Shown piece by piece: positions 12,236 through 24,800 of a DNA stretch of 64,000 nucleotides; positions within the stretch are counted from its first letter, which is position 1; each line of letters opens with the position of its first letter. The stretch is taken from contig CAADRB010000001.1 in assembly GCA_900708905.1 (NCBI GenBank), positions 6,308,168-6,372,167 of the forward strand, written 5' to 3'. The notes below the pieces were generated by a model. The model had not been told where the DNA came from. It searched no databases and was given only the letters and a program-made list of their open reading frames with translations. The DNA is from Hymenolepis diminuta. Taxonomy: Eukaryota; Platyhelminthes; Cestoda; Cyclophyllidea; Hymenolepididae. A program made the translations under genes and the position numbers.

Positions 12236-14385
12236 AATTATTCAAAGGTGCCAAACAAATTAATTGACCTTCACTAAAATCGTTTAATTAAATCATATCG
12301 AAATCATTAATGCCTAAAAATATAAAATTAACCGGAGCAGGCATTCGTATAATTTAATGCATTAGTAATGTTACATAAATACTGCAAATTTTTGAATTAA
12401 TTTATTTCATTATTTACTTTTTAGTACTTCTTAATTCATTAAATTCATCTTATCATTTTGCTAATTTAAGTTGCCCGGGTTTCCCTATAAAAGACTTAAT
12501 AGCACTTATAGAATGATGTTGACGTTTTTTTATGGGAGTCAAATAGACCCGTTTTGTATAAACATTAATAAAGGGTCAAAGGATATCCATAAAGTGATCA
12601 TATACATCTGTGGAAATGATTTCGTGTAACTAAATACTACATTTTAGAAAGAACGGCAATAAAATAATCAAAGTGAAAATATTCTAAATACAATTGTTTT
12701 CTCCGAATATATATAATTCTGGGAAAATATCGCCTATTTCAGAATTTTTAAATTTTTGTAAGTAGCTTATATTCGTTTTCTACTAGACTATGATTTTTTA
12801 GCAAAATGTATGAGTTAATCCTCTAGACATGGATTAGTTCATCCTCACCATTTTGACTACACTTTATGTGTTGCTCCTAAGCAGTAGGCGAACGCAACTT
12901 TTACAGATAAACGGCAAATATTTTGTTTATAGGGGGAATTAAACGTTGCCACATAATTTAAAAGTAATTTAGTAACGTTCAAGAATATTTTGCTTTCCTT
13001 GTATGAGATAATTGCTTATATTCAAACAATTAGATCTTTAAGGATAAAGCGCATTAAAATGTGAGCCAAATTACGGTCACATTCCTAATCTCCTCATAAT
13101 TACTTAATAAACTCATCGGTTATTAAGTATTCTAGCAGTTTCTAATTTGGCGTCACTCCGTTTCTAATCTATTGAATCGGCAAAATATATTGAAAACTGT
13201 GAAATTATGGTCCATCTGTTTGTCGGTACCAAGTGATTAGATGCTTTGATTAACAGAGTCCTCCTACTTGTTGGCATGGTCTCTAACTCAGCTTAGTTTC
13301 GGTTTATTTCACATCATAGAGGTCTGCATCTTACAATGCTCAATTCCATATTTATTCAACCTCGAGAAAATATTTAATATCGAGAAAAAATACTAACATG
13401 GGAGCAACAGAATCAAGGTGAAAGAGGAAAAAGAAAGGCATTGAAGAGTCTTACTTCATTTGATTTTGGATTCGAGATGTACAATATTTACTAACAGGGT
13501 AGTTCACATCCTGAAATTCATATTTTTTGATCCGTCCACTGGATTGCAGCAAATGCTGATTAACGATGCTCAGTGTTTTTTGGCCTTTCCCTTGCCATTT
13601 TTATTCATTTTTCTATGAAAATAAATGATCTTACATCAAATTTATCAGTTAATAGCCATAACATAACAGGAAAGCAACTAAAAATGAACAAAAAATGTGA
13701 CTGAATTGCTGACCTAAATGACTAATATTTGTCACGATCGTGTTGTCAAAATCGGCCAAATGTGGGGAAAACATACCTGAATTTCTGTAAGATATTACTA
13801 TAGATGCAAGACATTGAATTATATTCGCAAATTTAAATGAACATAACAGCATGTTCTGGCAACAAAGAATTAAGTTAAGCCAATTCAACAGCTTTTTTAG
13901 AAACACGTATAATGGCAGAAAACACTTTTCCCTCCCAAAAAATACACATAAGTCACATGACAGTTATCAAGATAGAAAATAATTGCCCGATTCCATGACC
14001 ATGTCTAACATGCAATATGAACCTATTGGTAAATTTAAACAAATTCTCCTGAAAAATCAGTACTCAAATGTCTTCTGTATCACTTTCTTTATATTCGGTT
14101 GATTTTGCGTGGATTAGTAGATAATTACAGTGATACAAATATTGAAGTCTACATAATCTACTCCGATGTTGGTTTTGTGTCAGCCTTAGTGTTTGGTCAT
14201 TTAGAACACCATCGTAAACTGTGCCGTCTTACAGATCTGGTTATTTATACAACTTCATTAACCATTTTTTATGTATTAGCAGTCCTTTTTATTTGTCATT
14301 TTTGTGGTTATCGGAATTATTCTCAGAAAAAGATGAAGGTTGACTCCATGTAATTCCAGAATTACTCTTTATTCGCATTTCCCAT

Positions 14386-14745
14386 GAAAATATTTCGGTT
14401 TTCGTCCACGAAGCTGCAGTGATGTCTTTATGTCCCTATGGCTCAAAACCCCTGTTTGTCATGTCTAAACACGTGCAATAACGACCTAATTTCATTTAAA
14501 AGTACATCTGTGTTCATGTTCTCACGCGCGTCCTTGCCCAAGTGAGTCATATAAATTGTCTTTATACTTCCAATCACATACCCATATACAGATATACACT
14601 TGTCATTCACCTACTCCAGTGCTTCCCTCCCATTTCCTCTGTTCCTCAGCTCTTTCTTACTCGCTCGAATCCTCGTTCTGATTTGTTCAACACATTTTGG
14701 CCCAGTCAGCTCTTGGTGTTCTGCTCTTAAACCGTGGTCAGTTCT
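14386..14745. repeat. Dispersed repeat, copy 1 (~330 bp)
   Basis: Aligns by eye with 17425-17770 in the same orientation. Shared stretches include ACCCCT.TTTGTCAT.TCT, TTTAAAAGT.CA, TC.TCACGCGCG.CC, CTAC(T/C)CGCTCGA.TCCTC and GGT(C/T).GTTCTTA. Divergence is high with indels. It is C/T-rich and CpG-bearing, unlike the surrounding DNA. The family is unknown to me; it could be a non-coding remnant of a transposable element. Confidence 0.55.
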
Positions 14746-16715
14746 TACAATTTACACTCAGGAACAAGAAGAATACATACCTGCTAGGAATGGCGATCCA
14801 ATGGTTAGTGGATTGATTTGTCAAATTAGTTGACTTATTTTGCGTCGCTATTTCGATTCTGTTTTGCATTAATGTAACTTGTCGGGAGGTTTCATCAGAG
14901 GGCAAAATACTTCTTCAATATGGTGATGATGAAAGATTTGCATGAAATTATAAATCTTAATTTAATTTCACTTTGTATTTTAGGCTATTTTATGTACGAC
15001 AACATAGCTTTCATTTACAATTCAAATATGATTATTGTGTAAATGCAAACTTACATTTATTGTTTGCATTTATTAGAACTTTAACTTGGTCACTCTATCA
15101 ATTAATTTGTCAAAAAAATGCGGCAATGATCGCATTAAAATAAATTGTTTGGATGGGGAATTGTGATGTTTTCACAATACCTGTGAAATTGATTTTACTT
15201 AGAGATAAGATATCAACGTGAAGATCTGCCTTCACTATAATTTTCATTATTTACATATTCATTACATACAGCTGAAGAAAAAATTTATCACAACTTACAC
15301 AGGTTTATGGTGACACCACTTGAGTTTTGACAGGTCTGTTGTCAAGATATCTAGAATACGACTTGGACCTGGTGTACATAGCCTTAAATTCAGTATTTAT
15401 TTTAGCAGATGGGAAGGACAAAAAAGGAGTTTTCAGTCATGAGATCGAAATTTCTACGTACCTCCAGCAGCCTCTTTCTCTTAATAATATACCCTATCTG
15501 TAAATTAGGATAAACACAGGGACACAAGCCCCGATACCTCCACCACAACCTCTTCAATTCTCTCTAGTCTTTTCCCCACTCTCTTCAAACGTTCCTGCTA
15601 ACAAACCGATTTGACAACTATTTTGCCTAGTTCCCACGGTTAAATTGGTAAAAACTAGAAGCAAATAGCCAACAGGATATTTAGGGGCTAAATTCAGATA
15701 CCTAGCTGAAAGTCCCTTCTAAATAACAGTGAAAGTACGATATTTAAAGCTCGCTCAGATAAATATAAACTTGAATTCAATTAGAAAGAAACTTTGTATC
15801 AGAGCTTAAAGAAGTTCATCCTTTTTAGAAACATTATTGGCATATGAGAGCCAAAGGGTGACCTATTTAATTTTAGAATCTATAAATATTAATCATGTGT
15901 TTGAACTCGACCTAATTCATAAGGCAGTAATGATCCATTACAAGTCTAAAAATTTTCCAGAAAATGGGAGAGAAGAAGGGAAGGAGTATCAAGAAGAATT
16001 GGGAATCGGAATAGAATGAAAAAGTTTCGACGCTGAGAGGTGGTACTATGACTGTGTTAAACAGAATGAGTAAAGGCAGGCTGAGAGGTAGAATACGTTC
16101 CGTCTATATATATACTAAAGGGATTAGGTGTTTCACATAATTGTAATAGACAGCTCAATAACTAAGGAGTGGGAGGGAGAAATTCTGCACCATAAATTTT
16201 AAAAGGGCACAAAAGCATATCAATATGAAAGGTCCATACTAATGTAACGAGTGACACTTTAACTTAAAGCCACTTGGGATTCCCTTTTTGAAGAAGGCAC
16301 ACCATAACTGAAGGAGATAGCTGTCTATCTCACAAATCTAAACTCCCAGAGAAAGCGCTAGAAGAGTAATACGGTAAGATGCTTATCCACTTTAGGTAGA
16401 CGTTGTGTCGTATAAACCATTAAGTAGGATTAAATACAGTCAGTAAAACTACAGTAAGAGCGCGATCAAATTAGGCTTGGAGATGTCTTATAACAACAGC
16501 CTCTCGCAAAGCAGAAGACCATGAGTTGAGTCTGACCACAGGCATATTAGACAGAAGGGAGAAACCAGAGAAAAGGAAGTGGAAAGAAGTGCCTGAGTTT
16601 TGCGAGTGTAAATAAGATTGCGATAAAGAGGCCAAAATGCGGTATGCTTTTTGGGTTTGACTGCTCTGATGGGTAGCCAATAAAACGTCCTCAACTGACA
16701 ATCAGAACAACGCAG

Positions 16716-17198
16716 AAATATGGCTCAACATGTGCGATCGATTGAGTGCTGCAGACGTAGTTGAAGAAAACGAAGTGTTGGATACACAAATGCAATTATT
16801 TGCATGGTCGATGGGAGAGTACAAAGATGAGGTAAACATTGAATATGATTTTGTAAATATAAACGAATTCCTCTTTTATCGATATTAATAGTAGCATGGA
16901 ATTGTTAATTAAAAATTATTCATATAAAATTATCGGGGATAGCTAGTTTTGAAAAATTAAAAAAAAGTTGTATATTTACTATCGCTGGTAAATGTCATTT
17001 AAGGGAATAAATAATGTTTGAATTCAATACTGATTTCAGCTCTAATTAACTGGAATATAGCCAATTTTGTCCAATTATCCACCCTTTCACTTGACTATAG
17101 AGCAGATACACGTAAGTGTCTGTACCTTCTCTTCTCATAGAGACAGGATCTATTGTGTACCAAAAGTTTAACGAATTACGACTATGATACATTTAACG
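16716..17198 (+). CDS. Two candidate exons of an unassigned gene
   Basis: Segment 16716-16831 follows an AG and ends GAG|GTAAAC; its frame reads ..WLNMCDRLSAADVVEEN.. and ends MGEYKDE in phase 0. Segment 17141-17198 follows a good pyrimidine-rich acceptor (CTTCTCATAG), opens in phase 0 with RQDLLCTKSLTNYDYDTFN, and ends at a GT in phase 1. The phases fit and the first segment is richer in GC than its surroundings. I recognise no family. Short phase-compatible segments can arise by chance in 10 kb, so this is a lead and not an established gene. A further 42-nt segment, 14762-14803 (EQEEYIPARNGDPM), has a strong acceptor and a GTTAGT donor and could be a micro-exon of the same transcript. Confidence 0.25.
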
Positions 17199-17424
17199 GT
17201 GTTTTTAGAACCCTAATTACTTGACTTTGCACTTGAAATTAACCCCAAAGTAATCTTTTCTTTCTTCATTTAACAAAACTCTTTTTTCCATTTTTAACAT
17301 AAGATAAATAGTGAATTTATGAGCCTATTTACGATTCTAAATGACATTTTTTTATTAACAAGCTACGTTTTTGTAGTAAATTGAAGGATGACTGCACATT
17401 TTCCAAAATTACCCTTTAGTCACA

Positions 17425-17770
17425 TTCTTTATGAAAATGCCCTAATTTTTCGCCTTTAAGTCTCTACGACTCACACCCCTATTTGTCATATCTGGACAAC
17501 TTTATTGATCCTCCTTGTTGCCATAGCTGTCCCCTTATATTTAAAAGTTCACTGCATTCATATCCTCACGCGCGCCCTCTTTCACGAAACATCAATTCTC
17601 TCTCTGTATGTCTACCTGCATCAACACGCGTATGTCGCTTACCTTTTCTCTCCCTTCTACCCGCTCGATTCCTCATCGTGTTTTATTCAAATCCCTTTTG
17701 TTTGTGTTCTACTTTTTGGAACTGCGGTTTAGTGGCTCCTAAACTGGTAACCTTGGTTCTTATAACTCCC
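17425..17770. repeat. Dispersed repeat, copy 2 (~330 bp)
   Basis: Second copy of the repeat at 14386-14745, about 3 kb away in direct orientation, sharing the same ordered blocks including the CTCACGCGCG core. The overlapping open frames here appear to reflect low stop density in C/T-rich repeat DNA rather than a gene. Confidence 0.55.
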
Positions 17771-19009
17771 ACATTTTGTTACCCCAACCAAGTAAAGAGG
17801 TTTTAGAATTGCTATGTTTATGCAGAATCATACATGTTTAATTCACCAATAAAGATAAATCTTCAACCCTATAATGTACCAAATGTCTTGTTGTTTTAGT
17901 GGAGATCGAAAGGTGTTCCAAATTGAATCTAACCAGTGTGCATTATGAAATGCGATATCATTCATAAGAAATCTAGACATCTGAAGTCACTATACAAGAC
18001 TGGCGCAAGTACTAAAGGCTGGATGGGTAAGTCCTATCACCGTGAAGGATTGCTCCCATGTGTTTATCGAAAATATATTTTTTGAGCAAAATTAATTTCA
18101 TGAATGATCATATTTACGTTTTTGTGTTCGTTTGAGCCGTTTTCAATCATTTCAGTCGAAGAATATCGGTTAGCGATTTACATTCGCCTCTTTCGCGATA
18201 ACTCAGTTTTTTGTCAGTAAAATCCAAAACACGGTTATCACAAAACTTGTGGTGCAGAAACTCGGTTCCCTCTGTATATTAATTCATATTTTTCTTCGTC
18301 CCATTTTTGTTAGCGTTCTCTCGCTCTCATTTTCTCTAATTAATTCGATTCTTAATTGCTGATGTTTAATATATTCTGCTTTACATTCAAATCTGGGACA
18401 GTGGTTGCCTATTGCTGCCAGCTATTAACTTAATTCCCATATCTAAAAGCGTAAATCCACCCCGAAGAAGTAGGAGTGAAAAGAGTGAAGTACAAAGTTG
18501 CTGTTTGCCGAAAAGAGAGCGATGCACTACGATCAGATCCCTGTTCCACAAGGGTGAATGAAATGTCACGTATCAGAATGTAATCCCCAATGTTTCTATT
18601 GAGTTTAATGGGAGTCTTTTCAAAAGAACTTTTGGAAAAGTGGCATATATACTTCCCAATCCCGTGAACCATAGCTCCCTACCATTTCATTAAATAATAT
18701 CCCCTCAGCTATGGGAGCGCATTTGCTTTTTCGAATTGTTCAGTGTACATAGTCTTTATTGGTAAACGGAAGTAAGTAATTATTTGTAATTACCATCTCA
18801 CAGAGCCATTTTATATGAAGAAATTTCATGGCCAAACTTCAGTGCCTTTAGGTGATAGTAAATCCAGTATTGAAAGCTATCCATCTATCTTTAAACACAT
18901 GGAGCACCTCTAATGGATGACGGTTAATTAAATTCTTAATGCTTGTCCATAAAGATAAGAAATATACATGAAATGCAACAGAAGTGACTTTCTACAAGAA
19001 ATCTCTTAG

Positions 19010-19160
19010 CGTTTATCGTCACTTTATGAGGTTCCAAAAATGAGTTACAAGATTGCCAAGGAAATGTACGCTCAAATCGATAAAGAATCATCATATGAAG
19101 CGTATGACCACGGGCTCTACGTTGCTGTTGATAGTAGTTTTAAAGAAATGAGGGTGAATG
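19010..19160 (+). CDS. Candidate orphan exon
   Basis: Preceded by ATCTCTTAG and followed by GTTAGT. The 50-codon open frame reads RLSSLYEVPKMSYKIAKEM.. and later YDHGLYVAVDSSFKEMRV. It has balanced amino-acid use and higher GC than its flanks. It enters in phase 0 and leaves in phase 1. It may belong with the segments at 16716-17198, but the joining exon(s) are not clear. No family is recognised. Confidence 0.25.
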
Positions 19161-21884
19161 GTTAGTTATATTTCGAATTTTACATAAAGTACGATGTTGT
19201 ATACTCCCTTATATTATAAAAGAAACTCTAAATAATAATTAAAGTATTTGATTCAAAAATAGAGGGCTAGGTCATCCTGTCTTGGAAGTGATGCTCCAAT
19301 ATAGCCCATAAAAATGAGCATTTCTTTGATAAGAATTGTTCTTTCATTCCTAACTTCCAGACTTCCTAACGTTACAATGCAGAAATAACCTTTTGCATTC
19401 TTTTTTTTAAAACACTATCCTCTCATTCTATTCTTCATATATCTAGGCAGATTTTGAATACTGACGGTGATTGCAAAATTTGGCGAAGAAATCAGTGAGC
19501 AAAGAATTAATAATAATCACCAATAGGATAGTTTAAGAGCTCTCATCTAAATATGTAAATTATAAATTAAGTAACAAGTTCGTTTATTGCCTAAGATCAT
19601 ATCATGAATACGAATCAGAGAGATAGAGGCATAGTTTTCACACTTTCATACATTGACTAGAGATGTCTGTGAGACTTCGTTATTACCTTTCATATATTTT
19701 GATACTCTTTTCCAGCTTTTACTTGTAAAGCGCAGTTGTAAAAGTCAAATTTACGGGAATATTTTCTTCTCCATTGGTGGAACAAGTTTTTGTTTGGAAT
19801 AATTATACGAAAGCACACATCCGACAGTACTAGCTTTTAACCGATGAGTATAGGTGAAATTCAGGTTATAAATCAAAGCTTTTTCGTTTTATGAGTACGT
19901 ATACATAGTGCCTGGAACACAAAAATGGAATATTTCCAAAGGATTCATAGATACCTCAGCCGCTGAATTTTGCAGGCTATAATTGTGAAGTAATTGGTTA
20001 TTTAGTTAACTTGGTTATTTGATTTATTTATAAACTATCTTTGAATAAATGATCTCTCATACGTATACGTCAAATACTTGTCAAAATTAACAATCTGAAA
20101 GGGGGAAAGTTTGGCTGAATTTGCTGTATTCAAAACTGCAGCTGCAAGATGCTTTCGCTGGAGAGAATGATACTCCTTGGATTGCTTCGATTGCAATAAT
20201 AACTACCAGAACAAGATTGGCTTACGGGATCGAAAACATTTATTTCCACTATAGCTTCTAAGATATTATTCCACGTTTCAAAATTCTGGTTTCATGACTC
20301 GTTCTCTGGGTTCCAGCAAATGACAGTCGTCTTGCCATTTCAATGTTTTAATGTAATTATCTCAATGCAATGTTTTGCTGAACAGATGGCGGTACAAAAA
20401 CAAATCAAAATAAAGCATATACCAAGAGGTGTGTCAATTGAAATCGCATAATTTGTAGCTCTTACCTTTTTTCTTAAAAAACTGCAACCTAGTGGACGAA
20501 CTTTGATTACTAATCCCCATTTATCGATAATAGGTTACTAAATAAATAAAGATATTACTTAATTATTAATAAGTATAACAACAGGATAACAGCCTGCTTA
20601 AATATGGGCATGTGCGTATACTTTATCTTGTATATATTATGGTCCATAGTGGTGCTAATTCAGTTAAAAATTCCCGATCTGCTTCTAATTATTGATTAGA
20701 ATAGGAGGTCCCTTTTAACTGATGTGGAAAGAGTTACTTCATCGACTGATGTGATTGTGATTATAAATAGATCGCTGAGATATGACAACAATAATTATCC
20801 TAACAATTAAAAATAAGGTTGTATTCGTTTTATCTCGCTTTATTCCTTTTAGCGTTTTGCTTATGTTGCTAAATTAATAACAACACTTAGATATTCCATC
20901 ATATTTACCCAATTCTAAAATTTTCCCAATGGTCACATCTTCACAATCGCTACTTTAACACTGCCGGTAAATAGAATTCGAAGGCCATTAGACACACTTC
21001 GATCAGCATCAACTTCAAACTGTAAGAGTTCTATCAGCACCAGTGTCCTTCTACAAGCTTTATGAATTGTTGAATCCGGTGTAGTTTCTTTTATCATAAC
21101 GTATTAAGAATTAAGAGCGTACAAATTCATACGAAACAAGGTTTATTTAAAGAGACCTAATGCCAAAAACTCAATATAACCTCGATTTACAAGGGTCTAA
21201 TTCTAAGAAATGAGCAAAGAACTTTTTCCTTTTATCAGATGTAAGAAAATCTGATTCGGTGAATGTGATAATAGAGAGTGTTAAGATATCTTTCGATCTC
21301 ATTTTTCATCAAATTAAAATGGGTTGAATCTTCCATTAACCGTGTTACTAAATTATTTCTTCTTTAGAAGGCCATAAGAGCATTGCGATTTTACATAATA
21401 CTAAGTAGAGCCTACTCAATGTATAAAATCTACATCTCTTAGTTCATACAAGATCGCATAACCTAATTAGAGTCACTAAGAGTTAATACAAATCATTATT
21501 TAAATCGATATAGAATTTGAAGAATAAAGTATAGTTTAGGGCTAAAAGGATCCAATATTTTTAACTCTAAGCGGAATTGATAAAAATTTCTCGGAGTTAT
21601 TTGGGTGTTTCTGTGTTCTCGAACTTAGGAATGAAGTAATTCGGCACTTTACTAACTGTCCAAACCGTAGAACAGTCAAACAGCTACATTTTATATATAC
21701 TAAACACTTTCTTATTAAAGAAAAGAGTCGTTGTGATAAAGGTCTTTTCCACTTCCCCTTTTGAGTCCGATTAATTACGACTTTATATTCAACCCGAAAT
21801 TACAAGCTAATACCAAGGCAAATGTATACAATTATGTCTAAAATTTGCAATTTTATCAAACAAGAAATTCACCAAGTAATGGTT

Positions 21885-24800
21885 TCATTTTGCCCCACTT
21901 TCTGTATTCTCTGGACTGTTTTCATCACCTCGCATAATCTTCCTGAACTGATGATAGAATGAAGACGGTGTGTGGAGTTGAGCGATGACTGTCTTCTGCT
22001 CATTTATCACGTCTGGTTCATCGAATTCTCCCTCCATATCACCATCTCCTTCCAATTTCCTCTTCTTCTTATCCATGTTCATCGCTCGTACGCTCTGGAA
22101 AACAAAAGTGGATTAAACGTTAGAAAGAGATAAACGACCATCATCAAGACAATACAATTTTCATCCCTTATTTATTCAAAACTACGCCGTAAAATTAAAA
22201 TTGGGATCGATTTGAATTATTATTTACCTTTTCAGTTGGCGTTACACAAGGAACTGAAATTCTGCTTATTCTATTATTAGCTGTAGTACCAATATCAGAG
22301 CAAATAAATTTACATATAAAACGGACCAATAAGGGATAAGGGTGGGGTAAAATTAGACAATAAATTTCGGGTCGTTCCCGATTGGGATTCTGAGATAATC
22401 AGATTCTTCATTTATACAGTCGACTTTTAGATAAGCAACTTGTAGAGCCTATTCTCCAGTTGTTCAAATCGAACAATCGATCATAATACCATGATATTAA
22501 TGTCCCTTTTGATAGCCATGAACAGCAGCCAGTTAATACCAACACGGTAGATTTTAGCAAAACTAAGTTCATTAGAAGAAAAGTCTCACATGTAAGCTGA
22601 ACACCTCGTTCCAATTCATAACCAACATAAGATCTTAAATTTTTCAGTCTAACCACTTGATGGAAGAGGGGCACTATCTTTCAAGTATTACAAGTACTCC
22701 GTTCTCGGGTATTTCGAACCTCATAAAGGTAAAGGATTGCTGAGACATCGTCTTTCGGGTACTGTTTTCAATCCACGACAAGCTAAAATCAAGCACTCCA
22801 TTTCTGGGAGATTAACGTTGTGTAGTCTTAGTCGGCATCCAAATATAAACCGATTAACCAATAACTAATAGAAAACAAAGAACAAATCTCAAGATTCTGA
22901 GGATATTTATTATCCTATCCGCGACTTAGAGCAATAATCCCTCAGCCTATTGAAGAGAAAAAAATTTGAGCTACCCTAAAGTCTCTTGCTGACTAAATCA
23001 TATTTCAATGGTCTCCGTTTGAATGGATTAACGAATTAAAATGAGAAAAAAGATACTCACCTCAACCATTTCTGCATCAGCTCTACTTTTCAGTTCATCA
23101 TCAATTGATACCGCCTTGGCCGCACCTTTTGTCGCCTTTCCCTCTGAATGTTTCGCTGCAGGTGGTTTGGCGTGGAGTGTTAATCGCAGACCGAGGCTGT
23201 GGGCAGTTGACTCGGACACTGTGATGTGGACAATAACGTGATCAAATACACGATAAGCTTGTCGAGCCCCACTGGGTTTCACTACTTCCAACTGGTCGCA
23301 GGATTGGGCCGTTGTTTCAGTCAATGTCGTACTTCGAACAATCTAGGTCAATGGCGAAATGATAAGATTGAATTAAATTTTAAAGGAGATCGGCAAAAGA
23401 CATCGATTTGAATACGATTTACATATGTGTGCGTAATTTTATATTTGTGAAACATAATTAAACAGTTTGAATGGAACAACTACTTTCATTAATTCTGTGT
23501 GGTCGAGAGCCCCCGATTTGGTTACCTGATCATTAATTTTAAATATTGATTCACTGAAGTTTATGAGATAGGCGCAGAGAGTGCTCGAGACCAACGCTGC
23601 CATCAAAAATTGGGTTCAAGACATCATAGGCCAACGAGGACGTTTAAAAAAATATGTCAATCAGTACAGATGTACTTGCCAGTACGCAGCTAACATGCTC
23701 CTTTATATTAACTTGCTTCATCTATAAAAATTTCCTTAGCAAAGACTTTTTTAGACCACTTTCCCTAATAATATCTCCGAAGTGAGTGGTCGGAATTCTT
23801 CTTATTCACTAGAATTCATATCAATCCCCAGAATTTAAATGATTTCGTTTTTCATAAATAGTGTGTTGGTTGGTCATCTCTATTACCAATGTTGCTTTTT
23901 AACTCTGAGACTGGATGAGTTCTTAAAACCAAGGCCGTCATCGGTTTAGAGGCAAAAAAAGATCTAAATGCAATATCCTACTATGATATAATACCCTCGA
24001 AAAGTATTCCAATAAAACATTAATAAAATAAAGCATAATAAAGATCACAAACTACGAATAAAAATTTATCAATGAGAAAATTTCAGAAATTACCTCACAA
24101 GCCTCATCCTGAGGTAGCCAAGTGATAGCGCCAGTTTTAGGATTAGAAATCCAAGCCACTGCACCATCTGTTCTCTTGAGACATACATTTCCTCGAATTC
24201 CATACCTATATGAAGTAAAAAATATGCAGTCAACAAAAATTATGTTCCTCACATTTTTTTCTAACGAATAGTTGGTGAGAATATCCTACCTTGACACAAC
24301 GACAGAAAACCCATTTGAACCTCGTAACTGACAGATAACAGCATCAGCATATCTACATGGATCATCTTCCGGCTTCGCCTTGAAAAACAGAGCTTGGAAG
24401 AGCTCAATTGAACTACGCTGAGCTTGTTGTGCGGCCCAGTGTCGTTCATTCATATGCCTGCATATTGAAGCCAGCTCTTCGTGCTCGTAGAGCTCTTGTG
24501 GAGTTATTGAGCCGCTATTTACAACAGTGTTCTGTTTAATAGCTGCCATTAGCACCCGATGGACCTAATTGAAAAAGTATGAATTAGTGTCAGTAATGGG
24601 GGAGAATAAATACGATCTACTGATAATTTATAAGTAGATATATCGGCTTACGATAACATCTGCATATCGACGAATTGGTGAAGTAAAGTGAGTGTACAGA
24701 TTCAAAGCCAGACCGTAGTGACCAAATTGATCTCGAGTCAAATCCTCCGATCCAGTAGAAAAGTAAAGAGCATTAGTCATCGCTCTGGTTGCTAACTGAC

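Larger units (their letters stand above)
12236..21884. other. Intergenic region of 9.6 kb between scramblase and DIS3L
   Basis: Between the 5' end of the scramblase gene and the 3' end of DIS3L. Most of it is AT-rich with no open frame worth calling. It contains a pair of diverged ~330-bp repeats and scattered short exon-like segments on the plus strand (14762-14803, 16716-16831, 17141-17198, 19010-19160), which are listed separately with low confidence. No complete gene can be supported. Confidence 0.6.

Noticed and set aside
15261..15440. Short exon-like pieces (after CATACAG and after TTTATTTTAG)
   Set aside because: Their donors are weak and phases do not connect to the neighbouring candidate segments.
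18422..18690. Plus-strand frame interrupted by a single in-frame TGA, which could suggest selenocysteine or a one-stop pseudogene
   Set aside because: No start, no SECIS seen, no known protein; a single stop in ~90 codons is expected somewhere in 64 kb over six frames. Minus-strand frames overlap the same GC-richer patch.
20095..20275. Open frame of about 57 codons on the plus strand (contains LQDAFAGENDTPW)
   Set aside because: No start codon, no clear splice borders, no recognised family.
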